Made by a program: the position numbers and the translations under genes. This document shows positions 27,601-38,440 of a stretch of 64,000 bases of DNA, piece after piece. The notes below the pieces were generated by a model. That model searched no databases. It was not told where the DNA came from and saw only the letters and a program-made list of their open reading frames with translations. Numbering within the stretch: position 1 is the first letter of the stretch; every line of letters begins with the position of its first letter. The DNA comes from an uncultured Caryophanales bacterium. Its GTDB lineage: Bacteria; Bacillota_I; Bacilli_A; Acholeplasmatales; Anaeroplasmataceae. The stretch lies in assembly GCA_946405105.1 (NCBI GenBank), contig CAMJFY010000004.1, positions 1 to 64,000 of the forward strand. The letters run 5' to 3'.

Positions 27601-28878
27601 ATGGGAATGACAATGACACAAAAAATCCTTGCAGCTCATGCAGGATTAAAAGAAGTTGTAGCTGGCCAATTAATTACTTGTAAGCTTGATTTAGTTCATG
27701 GTAATGATATTACAACACCAGTTGCAGTTAATGTATTTAAGAATATTCATGTTAATGAAGTATTCGACAAAAACAAGGTATCAATTGTTCCTGACCACTT
27801 TGTTCCTAACAAGGATATTAAGTCAGCTGAACAATGTAAGTATATTAGAGAATTTGCTAGAGAAAAAGGAGTAGTAAATTTCTTTGAAGTTGGTCAAATG
27901 GGAATTGAACATGCTCTATTACCTGAAAAGGGTCTAGTAGTTGCTGGTGACGTAGTTATCGGTGCAGATTCTCATACTTGTACATATGGTGCATTAGGTG
28001 CTTTCTCAACAGGTGTTGGTTCAACTGATATGGCTGTTGGTATGGCAACTGGCGAAGCATGGTTCAAGGTTCCATCTGCAATTAAGTTCAACCTAATTGG
28101 TAAGCTTAACAAGGATTGTAGTGGTAAGGATGTTATTTTACACATTATCGGTATGATCGGTGTTGATGGTGCATTATATAAGTCAATGGAATTCTCAGGA
28201 CCTGGTCTTAAGAATTTAACAATGGACTCTCGTTTATGTATGGCTAACATGGCCATTGAAGCAGGAGCAAAGAATGGTATTTTCGCAGTTGATGAATTAA
28301 CATTAGAATACTGCAAGAATCATTCAAAGAAGACTCCAGTTGTATATGAGGCTGACGCTGATGCTTCATATGATGCTGTTTACGATATTGATTTATCAAA
28401 GATTCGTCCAACAGTAGCATTCCCTCATTTACCTGAAAATACAAAGACAGTAGATGAGATTGGTGAAAAGGAAGTTAAGATTGACCAAGTAGTAATCGGT
28501 TCTTGTACAAATGGACGTATGGAGGACTTAAGAATTGCTCATTCAATCTTAAAGGGTAAGAAGGTATCTTCTGATATCAGAGCAATTATTATTCCTGGTA
28601 CTCAAAAGATTTATTTAGAAGCAATTGCTGAAGGTATTATTCAAGATTTAGTAGAAGCAGGCTGTGCAGTATCTACTCCAACTTGTGGACCATGTCTTGG
28701 TGGATATATGGGTATTTTAGCAGCTGGTGAAAGATGTATTTCTACAACTAACAGAAACTTCGTTGGTCGTATGGGACATGTTGATTCTGAGGTATATCTT
28801 GCCTCTCCAGCAACAGCTGCAGCATCTGCATTAACAGGATATATCACAAATCCTGATAAATTTATGGAGGTAAAGTAA
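27601..28878 (+). CDS. leuC: 3-isopropylmalate dehydratase large subunit
   Basis: 425 aa aconitase-superfamily subunit. [4Fe-4S] ligands in [14 protein letters not shown] and [29 protein letters not shown] near residue 121. Length fits the shorter LeuC type. With LeuD it isomerises isopropylmalate, and probably dehydrates/hydrates citramalate. The SD (aaggag) is about 13 bases from the ATG, longer than usual. Confidence 0.95.
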   Translation: MGMTMTQKILAAHAGLKEVVAGQLITCKLDLVHGNDITTPVAVNVFKNIHVNEVFDKNKVSIVPDHFVPNKDIKSAEQCKYIREFAREKGVVNFFEVGQMGIEHALLPEKGLVVAGDVVIGADSHTCTYGALGAFSTGVGSTDMAVGMATGEAWFKVPSAIKFNLIGKLNKDCSGKDVILHIIGMIGVDGALYKSMEFSGPGLKNLTMDSRLCMANMAIEAGAKNGIFAVDELTLEYCKNHSKKTPVVYEADADASYDAVYDIDLSKIRPTVAFPHLPENTKTVDEIGEKEVKIDQVVIGSCTNGRMEDLRIAHSILKGKKVSSDIRAIIIPGTQKIYLEAIAEGIIQDLVEAGCAVSTPTCGPCLGGYMGILAAGERCISTTNRNFVGRMGHVDSEVYLASPATAAASALTGYITNPDKFMEVK

Positions 28879-28879
28879 G

Positions 28880-29404
28880 ATGAATGCTAATGGTAAAGTA
28901 TTTAAATACGGCGCAGATATTGATACTGATGTAATCATTCCTGCAAGATATCTTAATACATCTGTTCCAGCAGAGCTTGCAAAGCACTGTATGGAAGATT
29001 CTAAGCAAGATATTAATGCTGGCTTAGCTCCATTCTCTCAAAGAGTTACTCCAGGTGCTATTTTAGTAGCTGATAAGAACTTCGGATGTGGTTCTTCAAG
29101 AGAGCATGCTCCAATCGCTATTAAGGCTTGTGGAGTATCTTGTGTTATTGCTAAAACATTCGCAAGAATTTTCTATAGAAATTCTATTAATATTGGTTTA
29201 CCTATTCTTGAATGCCCTGAAGCAGTAGATAATATCAAGGATGGCGATACAGTATCAGTTAATTTCGATACTGGTGTTATCAAGAATGAAACTACTGGTA
29301 AGGAATTCCAAGCACAACCATTCCCACCATTCATGCAAGAAATTATTCAATGTGGTGGATTAATTAATAAGATTAATAAGAAATTTGATGAGGAGAAAAA
29401 GTAA
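28880..29404 (+). CDS. leuD: 3-isopropylmalate dehydratase small subunit
   Basis: 174 aa swivel-domain partner of Leu[15 protein letters not shown] near the N-terminus and [14 protein letters not shown], the substrate-binding block. Starts 1 base after the leuC stop with SD ggagg inside leuC, so translation is likely coupled. Confidence 0.96.
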   Translation: MNANGKVFKYGADIDTDVIIPARYLNTSVPAELAKHCMEDSKQDINAGLAPFSQRVTPGAILVADKNFGCGSSREHAPIAIKACGVSCVIAKTFARIFYRNSINIGLPILECPEAVDNIKDGDTVSVNFDTGVIKNETTGKEFQAQPFPPFMQEIIQCGGLINKINKKFDEEKK

Positions 29405-29405
29405 A

Positions 29406-30512
29406 ATGGCTAAGAAGACATTTAATATTGTTACATTACCTGGTGATGGTATTGGTCCAGATATTGTTAAACAAGCTGTTAAAGTAATTAATAGAATTGG
29501 TGAAATCTATGGTTATGATTTCAAAATCACTGAAAAGAGAATGGGTGGTATCGCAATCGATATGGATGGCTGCTCATTACCTCAAGATACAATTGATGCA
29601 GCATTAGCATCAGATGCAGTATTACTAGGTGCTGTTGGTGGTCCTAAGTGGGATAACCTACCTAACGGTGACCGTCCTGAAAAGGGCTTATTAGGAATCC
29701 GTGGAGCTTTAAAACTTTATGCAAACCTAAGACCTGCAGTATTATATCCACAATTACAACATACATCTCCATTAAAGGCTGAAATTATCGGCGATGGTCT
29801 TGATATCTTAGTTGTACGTGAATTAACTGGTGGTATGTATTTCGGTGAGAAGGCTAATTCTCCTAAGTTCAATCCTGAAAATAAGGATTGCTGGGCATCA
29901 GATTTAGAGAAGTATTCAGTATTTGAAATTGAAAGAATTTTAAAGACTGGTTTTGAAGCTGCTCAAAAGAGAAATCATAAGCTTTGCTGTGTACATAAGG
30001 CAAACGTATTAGAGTCTTCAAGATTATGGAGAGCAGTATTCGATAGAGTAAAGAAGAATTATCCAGATGTTGAAACATCTGAAATGTATGTTGATAACTG
30101 TGCAATGCAATTAGTTAGAAACCCAAGACAATTTGACGTTATCGTAACATCTAATATCTTTGGTGATATCTTAACTGATGAAGCATCTCAAGTAGCTGGT
30201 TCAATCGGTATGTTAGCATCTGCATCTTTAGGTGCTGGTACATTAGGTTTATATGAGCCAATTCATGGTTCAGCTCCAGATATCGCTGGAAAGAACTTAG
30301 CTAACCCACTTGCAACAATTTTATCAGTTCCTATGATGTTTAGATATTCATTAGGCTTAATGAAGGAAGCTGATGCAATTGATAAGGCAGTTATGGATGT
30401 ATTAAATGCTGGTTATAGAACTGGTGATATTTTCAATAAAGATTTAGACGATGCTTCTAAGAAGGTCGGAACAGAAGAAATGGGAGACCTTGTTGTAAAG
30501 GCATTAAAGTAA
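29406..30512 (+). CDS. leuB: 3-isopropylmalate dehydrogenase
   Basis: 368 aa NAD-dependent decarboxylating dehydrogenase. TLPGDGIGPDIV, LRPAVLYP (substrate Arg), TGGMYFGE, and NIFGDILTDEASQVAGSIGMLASASLG (metal Asp). The ATG at 29406 follows the leuD stop by 1 base with gaggag upstream; the track start inside leuD is not used. It probably also oxidises 3-methylmalate from the citramalate route. Confidence 0.95.
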   Translation: MAKKTFNIVTLPGDGIGPDIVKQAVKVINRIGEIYGYDFKITEKRMGGIAIDMDGCSLPQDTIDAALASDAVLLGAVGGPKWDNLPNGDRPEKGLLGIRGALKLYANLRPAVLYPQLQHTSPLKAEIIGDGLDILVVRELTGGMYFGEKANSPKFNPENKDCWASDLEKYSVFEIERILKTGFEAAQKRNHKLCCVHKANVLESSRLWRAVFDRVKKNYPDVETSEMYVDNCAMQLVRNPRQFDVIVTSNIFGDILTDEASQVAGSIGMLASASLGAGTLGLYEPIHGSAPDIAGKNLANPLATILSVPMMFRYSLGLMKEADAIDKAVMDVLNAGYRTGDIFNKDLDDASKKVGTEEMGDLVVKALK

Positions 30513-30535
30513 TTTTAATTATTTAGGAGGTTCAT

Positions 30536-32200
30536 ATGAAAAGCGATGTAGTTAAGAAGAGACCTGAAATGGTCCCAAATAGATCATTATTTAAAGCATT
30601 AGGTTATACTGATGAGGAAATCGAAAGACCATTAATCGGAGTAGTTTGTGCTAAGAGTGATATAGTTCCAGGTCATGCACACCTTGATAAAATAGCTGAA
30701 GCTGTAAAGACAGGTATTTTAATGGCTGGTGGTACACCAATCGTCGTCCCTGCAATTGGAGTATGCGATGGTATTGCTATGGGTCATGAAGGAATGAAAT
30801 ATTCTTTAGTTACAAGAGAATTAATCGCTGATAGTACTGAATGTATGGCTCGTGCTCATGCATTTGACGGTTTAGTATTAATTCCTAACTGTGACAAAAT
30901 CGTTCCAGGTATGTTAATGGGCGCATGTAGATTAAATCTACCTACAATCGTTTGTTCTGGTGGACCAATGCTTGCAGGACGTGTTAATGGACAAAAGACT
31001 TCATTATCATCAACATTTGAGGCTGTTGGTAAGTTCTTATCAGGTAAAATCACAGAAGAGGAATTACAAGAATACGAAGATCATTCTTGTCCTGGATGTG
31101 GTTCATGCTCTGGTATGTATACTGCAAACTCAATGAACTGTATGTGTGAGGTTTTAGGTATCGCATTACCTGGTCATGGTACAATTCCTGCAGTATATGC
31201 AGATAGAATTAGATTAGCTAAGCACACTGGTATGAAAATCATGGACTTAGTTAAGAACAATGTAAAAATTAGAGACATTATTAATGAAAAATCATTTAGA
31301 AATGCATTAACAATGGATATGGTTTTAGGCTGTTCAACAAATACAATGCTTCATTTACCTGCAATCGCTCATGAAGCAGGTGTTAGCATTAATTTAGATA
31401 TGGCTAATGAAATTTCAGAGCATACACCTAACCTATGTCATTTAGCTCCTGCTGGACATACATATATGGAGGACTTAAATGAGGCTGGTGGTATCCAAGC
31501 TGTTATGAAGGAAGTATCTAAGATTGATGGTGCCTTAAACCTAGATTTATTAACAGTAACTGGTAAGACAATTAGAGAAAATATCAAGAATGCTGTTAAT
31601 AAGAATACAGAAATTATTCGTACAATTGATAATCCTTATTCAAAGACTGGTGGTATTGCAGTATTAAAGGGTAATATTGCTTTAAACGGATGTGTTGTTA
31701 AGCGTGGTGCAGTTGCTCCAAATATGCTTCAACATACATGTAAAGCAAAATGCTTCAATTCTGAGGAAGAAGCAATTGCTGCAATCGACGGTGGAAAGAT
31801 TGAAAAGGGCGATATCGTTGTAATTAGATATGAAGGTCCTAAGGGTGGTCCTGGTATGAGAGAAATGCTAGCTCCAACATCAAGACTTGCTGGTATGGGC
31901 TTAGATAAGGACGTTGCATTATTAACTGATGGTAGATTCTCTGGTGCAACTAGAGGTGCTTCAATTGGTCACGTTTCTCCAGAAGCAGCTGAGGGTGGAA
32001 TCATCGGCTTAGTTGAGGATGGAGATTTAATCGAAATCGATATGATTAAGTGTACAATTAAGCTATTAGTTAGTGATGAGGTTCTAGCAGAAAGAAGAAA
32101 GAATTTCAAAATGGTATTAAAGCCAGTAACTGGCTATCTAAAGAGATATAGAAAGCTTGTTACATCTGCATCAACTGGTGCAATTTTCGAAGAGGACTAA
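30536..32200 (+). CDS. ilvD: Dihydroxy-acid dehydratase
   Basis: 554 aa Fe-S dehydratase making 2-oxoisovalerate and 2-oxo-3-methylvalerate. Cluster Cys in [10 protein letters not shown] and [20 protein letters not shown]-terminal [18 protein letters not shown]. Strong SD taggagg. Commits both Val/Leu and Ile branches. Confidence 0.96.
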   Translation: MKSDVVKKRPEMVPNRSLFKALGYTDEEIERPLIGVVCAKSDIVPGHAHLDKIAEAVKTGILMAGGTPIVVPAIGVCDGIAMGHEGMKYSLVTRELIADSTECMARAHAFDGLVLIPNCDKIVPGMLMGACRLNLPTIVCSGGPMLAGRVNGQKTSLSSTFEAVGKFLSGKITEEELQEYEDHSCPGCGSCSGMYTANSMNCMCEVLGIALPGHGTIPAVYADRIRLAKHTGMKIMDLVKNNVKIRDIINEKSFRNALTMDMVLGCSTNTMLHLPAIAHEAGVSINLDMANEISEHTPNLCHLAPAGHTYMEDLNEAGGIQAVMKEVSKIDGALNLDLLTVTGKTIRENIKNAVNKNTEIIRTIDNPYSKTGGIAVLKGNIALNGCVVKRGAVAPNMLQHTCKAKCFNSEEEAIAAIDGGKIEKGDIVVIRYEGPKGGPGMREMLAPTSRLAGMGLDKDVALLTDGRFSGATRGASIGHVSPEAAEGGIIGLVEDGDLIEIDMIKCTIKLLVSDEVLAERRKNFKMVLKPVTGYLKRYRKLVTSASTGAIFEED

Positions 32201-32223
32201 AATAAAGAAACGGGTGAAGATTT

Positions 32224-33891
32224 ATGAAACTTAATGGTTCACAAATCATCGTTGAATGTTTAGTAGAACAAGGCGTAGATACAATCTTTGGTTATCCAGG
32301 TGGAGCCGTATTAAACATTTATGATGAGCTTTATAAAAATCAAGATAGAATAAGACATATTCTAACAAGCCATGAGCAAGGTGCATCACATGCAGCTGAT
32401 GGTTATGCTAGATCTACTGGTAAGGTAGGAGTATGTCTTGCTACATCAGGACCAGGTGCTACAAATCTTGTCACTGGTATAGCAACTGCATATATGGATT
32501 CAGTTCCTGTTGTAGCAATTACAGGTAATGTTACAAATGCATTATTAGGAAAGGATTCATTCCAAGAGGTTGATATTGCTGGTATAACTATGCCTATTAC
32601 TAAGCATAATTATATCGTTAAGGATGTTAATAAGCTTGCTGATACAATCCGTGAGGCTTTCGAAATCGCAAGATCAGGAAGACCAGGACCAGTATTAATC
32701 GATATCCCTAAGGATGTTACTGCAGCAATTACTGAATATGAGCCTAAGAAGATTGATTTCACTAAGGCTGCTAAGCAAATTGCTGATATTGAAGAAGAAA
32801 AAATTAAAGAAGTTGCTGAATTAATTATGTCAGCTAAAAAGCCATTCATTTATGCTGGTGGAGGAATCATTAAGAGTGATTCTAGCAAAGAATTAAATGA
32901 ATTCGCTAATTTATTAGATATCCCAACATCAACATCATTAATGGGTATTGGTGCATTTGATCAATCTAATAAATTATCTACAGGCTTAATCGGTATGCAT
33001 GGTACTGTAGCTTCTAATAAGTGCGTAGTAGAATGTGATTTATTAATCGCTTTAGGTGTTAGATTCTCTGACCGTGTATTATCAAATCATAAGCATTTCG
33101 CTGAAAATGCTAAGATTATTCATGTAGATATCGATCAAGCAGAAATTGATAAGAATATTAAAGATGACGTAAGTCTTGTTATGGACTTAAAGGATTTCTT
33201 CAATAGAATTAAGAAATATCTTACTCCAAAGAAGAACCCTATTTGGTTAGCTTTAGTTGATTCATGGAAAAACATCTTTGCTGAAAACCAAGTATCTTCA
33301 AGCTTAAAGCCTAGATATTTCATGGAAGCAATTCAAGAAGCTACAAAGGGTGATTGCTATATCACAACTGAAGTAGGTCAACATCAATTATGGGCTGCTC
33401 AATATTTCACATATAAGGAGCCAAGAAGACTTATCACTTCAGGTGGTTTAGGAACAATGGGATTCGGCTTAGGTGCTGCAATTGGTACTCAAGTAAGCCA
33501 TCCAAATTCATATGTATTCAATATCGCTGGTGATGGATCATTCAGAATGAATATGAATGAATTATTAACATGTGCTAAATATAATCTACCTGTATGCGTA
33601 GTTATCGCAAACAACGGAGTACTTGGTATGGTTAGACAATGGCAAACAGCATTCTATGAAAAGAGATATAGCCAAACAATTCTAGATTCTGTTTTAAATT
33701 ATGAATACCTAGCTAAAGCATTTGGTGTTGATTATTATGAAGCAAAGACTAGAGATGAATATAAGAAGGCTATCACATCTGTAGTTAAAAATAGAAAGCC
33801 TGCTATTATTAACGCAATAGTAGAAATAGATGAAAAGGTATTACCAATGGTTGCTCCAGGCAAGCCAATTGATGATATTATGTTAAAATAA
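32224..33891 (+). CDS. ilvB: Acetolactate synthase large (catalytic) subunit
   Basis: 555 aa ThDP enzyme. N-terminal YPGGAVLNIYDEL and SHEQGASHAADGYARSTGK (catalytic Glu), central FAD-type domain, and C-terminal ThDP block GDGSFRMNMNELLTCAKYNLPVCVVIANNGVLG with the GDG...NN motif. Last gene of the operon, with a strong terminator after it; its regulatory subunit gene ilvN is the first gene. Confidence 0.96.
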   Translation: MKLNGSQIIVECLVEQGVDTIFGYPGGAVLNIYDELYKNQDRIRHILTSHEQGASHAADGYARSTGKVGVCLATSGPGATNLVTGIATAYMDSVPVVAITGNVTNALLGKDSFQEVDIAGITMPITKHNYIVKDVNKLADTIREAFEIARSGRPGPVLIDIPKDVTAAITEYEPKKIDFTKAAKQIADIEEEKIKEVAELIMSAKKPFIYAGGGIIKSDSSKELNEFANLLDIPTSTSLMGIGAFDQSNKLSTGLIGMHGTVASNKCVVECDLLIALGVRFSDRVLSNHKHFAENAKIIHVDIDQAEIDKNIKDDVSLVMDLKDFFNRIKKYLTPKKNPIWLALVDSWKNIFAENQVSSSLKPRYFMEAIQEATKGDCYITTEVGQHQLWAAQYFTYKEPRRLITSGGLGTMGFGLGAAIGTQVSHPNSYVFNIAGDGSFRMNMNELLTCAKYNLPVCVVIANNGVLGMVRQWQTAFYEKRYSQTILDSVLNYEYLAKAFGVDYYEAKTRDEYKKAITSVVKNRKPAIINAIVEIDEKVLPMVAPGKPIDDIMLK

Positions 33892-33899
33892 TAAAAATT

Positions 33900-33928
33900 A
33901 GGTCTAAAATTGTTTTTAGACCTTTTTT
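33900..33928 (+). terminator. Intrinsic terminator of the ilv-leu operon
   Basis: Stem ggtctaaaa/ttttagacc, loop ttgt, six T. Confidence 0.9.
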
Positions 33929-33974
33929 ATTTCTATATAATTTATTATAATAAATATATATAGTAGGTGGTTTT

Positions 33975-34979
33975 ATGAGCTTAGTTACATCAATATTAGC
34001 AATATCAATTGCTATTGTCCTATATTTCTCTTTAATTGAGTTTTTCTCAGCACTATTTAGAATTACTGGTCTAACAAGAGAAAAGGCAAGATTTCAAGTA
34101 ATTTCTATGATTACATGTGTTGGATTTACAACTGGAGAAGCTGAAGTTATTACTTTAAATAGACGTAGAAGAAGACTTGCAGTAATCTGTATGATTTGTG
34201 GTAATTTATTTAATGTATTAATTATATCCCTAATTATTAACTTAATTAGTAATATAAATCCTGAAAAAGTTGATTTTGCAAGTTTAAATTGGATAGTTGT
34301 TATTGTTGGTTCTTTATTATTAATTTTAATTATTTGTAAATTACCTTTTGTATCTAGATTTTTAGAAAAGCTATTAGAAAAAATAGGTAGAAGAATAATT
34401 GCTAGACATGATAATGATAATGTCCTAACAATTCTTGATTCATATGATAGCGACGCGATTGTTGAAATATATATAAATAAAATGCCTGAAATATTAGAAA
34501 ATAAAACATTAATGGAATCTAATTTTAAAGCTCAATATAATATAAATATAATGATGCTTAAAAGAGGTAATAGAACAATTGAAATAACAAAGGATACTGT
34601 AATTCAAAAGAAAGATAGAATTGTTGTTTTTGGTAATAAACAAACAATTAAAGATTTGTTTACATACAAAGTAAATGAACAACATGAAGAAGTAGTAATT
34701 AAGCCAAAAGAAAATATTATTACATTAATTGATAATTATGGTAGTGATGCAATGGCTGAAGTAGAAATAGCTATTTTACCTGAAATATTAAAAGATAAAA
34801 AACTATTTGAATCTCAGATTAAAACAGAATATAACTTAAATGTTTTAACTCTTAAGAGAAATGATGAAGCTATAAAAGTTACTAAGGATACTATAATTGA
34901 AGAAAATGATGTAATAGTAATATTTGGTAATTATAGTAGTATTAAGAAAGTTTTTTTAGAAGTAAATAAATCAGTATAA
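33975..34979 (+). CDS. Membrane protein with two TrkA-C (RCK_C) domains
   Basis: 334 aa. Three hydrophobic segments (about 4-28, 70-96, 106-126) with a segment QVISMITCVGFTTGEAEVITL between the first two. Two tandem TrkA-C-like domains follow at about 155-225 and 250-330, sharing the pattern MLKRGNRTIEITKDTVI.KKDRIVVFG / TLKRNDEAIKVTKDTIIEENDVIVIFG. TrkA-C domains bind ligands such as cyclic di-AMP or K+-system effectors. Function unknown; K+ or ion-transport control is an inference. Confidence 0.78.
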   Translation: MSLVTSILAISIAIVLYFSLIEFFSALFRITGLTREKARFQVISMITCVGFTTGEAEVITLNRRRRRLAVICMICGNLFNVLIISLIINLISNINPEKVDFASLNWIVVIVGSLLLILIICKLPFVSRFLEKLLEKIGRRIIARHDNDNVLTILDSYDSDAIVEIYINKMPEILENKTLMESNFKAQYNINIMMLKRGNRTIEITKDTVIQKKDRIVVFGNKQTIKDLFTYKVNEQHEEVVIKPKENIITLIDNYGSDAMAEVEIAILPEILKDKKLFESQIKTEYNLNVLTLKRNDEAIKVTKDTIIEENDVIVIFGNYSSIKKVFLEVNKSV

Positions 34980-34980
34980 T

Positions 34981-35014
34981 AAAAAGACGTATTCGAACGA
35001 ATACGCCTTTTTGT
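34981..35014. terminator. Bidirectional terminator between TrkA-C gene and leuA
   Basis: Core stem cgtattcg/cgaatacg with AA loop, flanked by A-run on one side and T-run on the other. The single mismatch is A-C on the plus-strand RNA and G-U on the minus-strand RNA, so it should act better for leuA. Confidence 0.85.
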
Positions 35015-35017
35015 TTT

Positions 35018-36685
35018 TTATTCTTTATCTTTTAATGCATTATTTATTGCAGAAATTAATGCATAAATAGAAGCACAAATGATATCATCATGAATACCAG
35101 TTCCCCAATATTCTTTATTATTGAATTTAACTGATACATATGCAGCAGCCTCAGCCTTAGAAGTAGATTCTAAATTATGTTCTACATAATTAGTTAATTC
35201 ATAATCTAGCTTATAGCATTCCTTTAATGCATTGCTAACAGCATCAAGTCTACCAGTACCATCAGCTAATGTATTATTGATTTGTCCATTATATTTAGAT
35301 GATAACATTACTTTAAATGTTACGCCCTCACGAATGAAGTGGTATTCATTTAATTCTAGTGGAGCCTTAAGATTAACGAAATTCTCAAGGAAAATTGATT
35401 GAACCTCATTTGGTGTTAATTCTTTATGTTCCTTATCAGAAATATCTTTTACAAGATATCCTACAGTTTCTCTCATCTTTTGAGGAATATCTAGACCGAA
35501 ATTAGTTTCAAGGATATAGCAGATACCACCTTTTCCTGATTGTGAATTAATTCTAATAACATCAGCACTATATTCTCTTGATACATCTTTTGGATCAAGT
35601 GGAAGATATGGAACTGACCATTTGTTAAGCTTATTTGCCTTATGGTATTTAATACCCTTAGATATAGCATCTTGGTGAGAACCAGAGAAGGCAGCAAATA
35701 CAAATTTACCAGAATATGGTTGTCTATCATATACCTTCATTTCAGTAACTGATTCATATAATTTAATAATCTTTGGCATATCCTTAAAGTCAAGCTTAGG
35801 ATCTACACCATGAGTAAACATGTTAAGTGCTAATGTAATAACATCAACATTTCCTGTTCTTTCACCATTACCAAATAATGTTCCTTCAACTCTATCAGCA
35901 CCAGCTAATAAGCCAAGCTCTGCATCAGCAATACCTGTACCTCTATCATTATGTGGGTGAAGAGAAATAATTACTGAATCTCTATTTTTAATATATTTAG
36001 AAATGTATTCAACCTGAGATGCATATACATGTGGAAGTGACATTTCAACAGTAGCAGGTAGATTAATGATTAGTTTTCTTTCTGGTGTTGGCTTAAATGC
36101 ATCAACAACAGCATTACATACATCTAGAGCATAATCCATTTCAGTTCCTGTAAAGCTTTCTGGTGAATATTCAAAGAAGAAGTTACCATCAGTTTCTTTT
36201 GCTAAATCAACTAACATCTTAGCACCTTCAACAGCAATCTCAAGGATTTCTTCCTTAGATTTCTTGAAAACCTGTTCTCTTTGAGCTAAAGAAGTAGAAT
36301 TATATAGATGCACTATAGCGCTCTTGCATCCCTCTAGTGCTTTAAATGTCTTTTTAATAATGTGAGGTCTTGCTTGAGTTAATACCTGAATAGTTACATC
36401 ATCAGGAATTAAATCACCATCAATTAATGTTCTTAAGAACTCATATTCTGTTTCGGAAGCAGCAGGGAAACCAACTTCAATTTCTTTAAAGCCAATTTCT
36501 ACTAATAACTTAAAGAATTCAACCTTTTGATCTAGGCTCATTGGTTTAATAAGTGATTGATTACCATCACGTAAATCAACACTACACCATATTGGCGCAT
36601 GATCAATATATTCTTTTTTAACCCAGTCATTACACTCAACTGGTGGCATAAAATAGCCTCTTGAATACTTTTCAAATCCTTTCAT
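35018..36685 (-). CDS. leuA: 2-isopropylmalate synthase, long (yeast-like) type
   Basis: 555 aa. Condenses 2-oxoisovalerate and acetyl-CoA, the first leucine-specific step. N-terminal segment PPVECNDWVKKEYIDHAPIWCSVDLRDGNQSL is typical of the long LeuA form; SLHPHNDRGTGIADAELGLLAGADRVEGTLFGNGERTGN is the metal/substrate block. The C-terminal regulatory domain (about 420-555) would give leucine feedback inhibition. It is on the opposite strand from the rest of the pathway with its own consensus promoter, so it can be controlled separately. Confidence 0.95.
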   Translation of the reverse strand: MKGFEKYSRGYFMPPVECNDWVKKEYIDHAPIWCSVDLRDGNQSLIKPMSLDQKVEFFKLLVEIGFKEIEVGFPAASETEYEFLRTLIDGDLIPDDVTIQVLTQARPHIIKKTFKALEGCKSAIVHLYNSTSLAQREQVFKKSKEEILEIAVEGAKMLVDLAKETDGNFFFEYSPESFTGTEMDYALDVCNAVVDAFKPTPERKLIINLPATVEMSLPHVYASQVEYISKYIKNRDSVIISLHPHNDRGTGIADAELGLLAGADRVEGTLFGNGERTGNVDVITLALNMFTHGVDPKLDFKDMPKIIKLYESVTEMKVYDRQPYSGKFVFAAFSGSHQDAISKGIKYHKANKLNKWSVPYLPLDPKDVSREYSADVIRINSQSGKGGICYILETNFGLDIPQKMRETVGYLVKDISDKEHKELTPNEVQSIFLENFVNLKAPLELNEYHFIREGVTFKVMLSSKYNGQINNTLADGTGRLDAVSNALKECYKLDYELTNYVEHNLESTSKAEAAAYVSVKFNNKEYWGTGIHDDIICASIYALISAINNALKDKE

Positions 36686-36722
36686 ATTCGTACCTCCATT
36701 TTTATATTAATAATTGAAAATT

Positions 36723-36751
36723 ATTATAACAAAAAAAGATTATATTGTCAA
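36723..36751 (-). promoter_or_regulatory. Consensus promoter of leuA
   Basis: On the minus strand: TTGACA, 17-bp spacer, TATAAT, a perfect sigma-A promoter like that of the ilv operon. The leader is about 30 bases with SD tggaggt; no T-box. Confidence 0.85.
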
Positions 36752-36767
36752 TTATTCCACTAAAAGC

Positions 36768-36792
36768 AAAATCCGGGAGTTACCCGGATTTT
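36768..36792 (-). terminator. Terminator of PAS-GGDEF gene
   Basis: Perfect 10-bp stem aaaatccggg/cccggatttt with 5-base loop just after the minus-strand GGDEF gene; the trailing T run is weak (gctttta). Confidence 0.7.
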
Positions 36793-38293
36793 ATAGCTTA
36801 GATTTAAATTCTTTTTTAAATTCATACATTTTTTCATCAGCTCTTTTAAATACATCATTTAGTGATGAATCATTATTTTTATAGTAATCTGCAATACCTA
36901 TTGCGAGTGTTACTTTATTAGCTTTTTTATTTTTATTATTTTCTATAATAAATTTTTCATATAAATAATCTCTAACATAATAATCATTATCAGTTAGAAT
37001 AAAACTAAATTCATCTCCACCAATTCTATATATTGTATTATTTTTAAATATTTTTTTAATTAGCTTTAATGCATTATTTATATATTTATCTCCTGCTGTA
37101 TGACCTAATGTATCATTTATAAATTTAAGATTATTAATATCACAAATAACTACTGAAAATTCATCAATGGAATTATTCTTAATTTTTCTATTTATTTTCT
37201 TTTCTAATTCCTTAAATGAATATTTATTAAATGCACCTGTAAGTGCATCTGTTCTCGCAAGTTGTTTTTCTTGATGAAGCATTTTATTAAATATTTTTTC
37301 TTTTTTCTTCCATGCATCTATGCTTGAAACAGCTAAGATGATATGGTTATTATCTGAAGATAATTTCATCGCAGTTAATTCAACATATTCAGGTTTTGAA
37401 TTTATTATTTGTCTATATGATACTTTTACATTCTTGTTATTTTTAAGTTCTGCAATTAAATTATTTTTTCCTACAGTAGATAAAAATTTAGGTAAATCTT
37501 CAGGTACTAAATTTTCTCTTGCAGTCTTTTCAAGTCCTTCAAAGAAATCATTTCCTCGTTTTATCTCTTTTAATACCTGATATTCATTATCTAAATTATA
37601 TTCAATATAGAAAGAAGAACTTATATCTACATAATAAATAGCAAAATAATTTGCTGCTAAGGCTAAAGCAATATTAGAATAAGTAATATTAGCTTTTATT
37701 GCTTTTTGATATTCCATCTCTCTTTTTTTCTGATCATCAATATTACTAATACCAATAATAATATTGCTATCCTCATTACTTAATTTTAATGCTTTTAACT
37801 GAACATAAGTAGGTATATTTTTTAACATTAATCTATATGTTATTAGATATGATTTTCCATCATTAACCTCTTCAAGTATTTTTTCTTTTGTTAGTAATTT
37901 AGATATTTTTTCTCTATCTTCTTCATATATGAATTTTTGAATGTTTTTTTGAACATCTTCAAAGAAGTTATGTCCATTTTCTTCAATTATTAATGATTTA
38001 TAATCGGAATTTGAACTATATCCAACATATTCACCTGTAAGTGTATTAACGTAATATATAGTGAAATAATTATTAGATAAAGCTCTAGATATTCTTAAAT
38101 TAATATCCTTTTCATATTCAAATTCAGTATCTTTTTTTGATATTAATTCATAATCTAATTCCTTTAATACGCTACATACTTCACATAATGATTCAAAAAA
38201 AGATTTATCTTGTATTTTAGTTAATAGATCTTTCTTATTTTTATCTTTTGCGCTAGATATTAATTTGTCTAAAAAGAATCCTACATCTGACAT
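36791..38293 (-). CDS. Diguanylate cyclase with two PAS-like sensor modules
   Basis: 500 aa, no membrane helix. After a helical N-terminus come two homologous modules of about 150 residues. They begin ISRALSNNYFTIYYVNTLTGEYVGYS and IALALAANYFAIYYVDISSSFYIEY, each with a Y(R).(M/I)....P.YV.L.A.KLS strand and a closing ISNIDD/VSSIDA. They look like PAS-type sensors. The GGDEF domain is C-terminal (RTDALTGAFNKYSF, then RIGGDEF at 425-429). No RxxD inhibitory site (FKNN there). Monocistronic; SD gaggg upstream. Confidence 0.85.
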   Translation of the reverse strand: MSDVGFFLDKLISSAKDKNKKDLLTKIQDKSFFESLCEVCSVLKELDYELISKKDTEFEYEKDINLRISRALSNNYFTIYYVNTLTGEYVGYSSNSDYKSLIIEENGHNFFEDVQKNIQKFIYEEDREKISKLLTKEKILEEVNDGKSYLITYRLMLKNIPTYVQLKALKLSNEDSNIIIGISNIDDQKKREMEYQKAIKANITYSNIALALAANYFAIYYVDISSSFYIEYNLDNEYQVLKEIKRGNDFFEGLEKTARENLVPEDLPKFLSTVGKNNLIAELKNNKNVKVSYRQIINSKPEYVELTAMKLSSDNNHIILAVSSIDAWKKKEKIFNKMLHQEKQLARTDALTGAFNKYSFKELEKKINRKIKNNSIDEFSVVICDINNLKFINDTLGHTAGDKYINNALKLIKKIFKNNTIYRIGGDEFSFILTDNDYYVRDYLYEKFIIENNKNKKANKVTLAIGIADYYKNNDSSLNDVFKRADEKMYEFKKEFKSKL

Positions 38294-38404
38294 AATATCA
38301 ACCCTCTCAATTTAATATTTAATTTAAAACGTCCCTCATTAGTTTTATTCTATCATATTTATCTAAATATGAAAACATTATTTGTTTTTAAATAATAAAA
38401 ACTA

Positions 38405-38413
38405 TGGTATAAT
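38405..38413 (+). promoter_or_regulatory. Extended -10 promoter
   Basis: TGgTATAAT about 28 bases before the chromate-type transporter start; no good -35. Confidence 0.55.
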
Positions 38414-38440
38414 GTTTAAGGTTTAAAAAAGGAGAAATAT

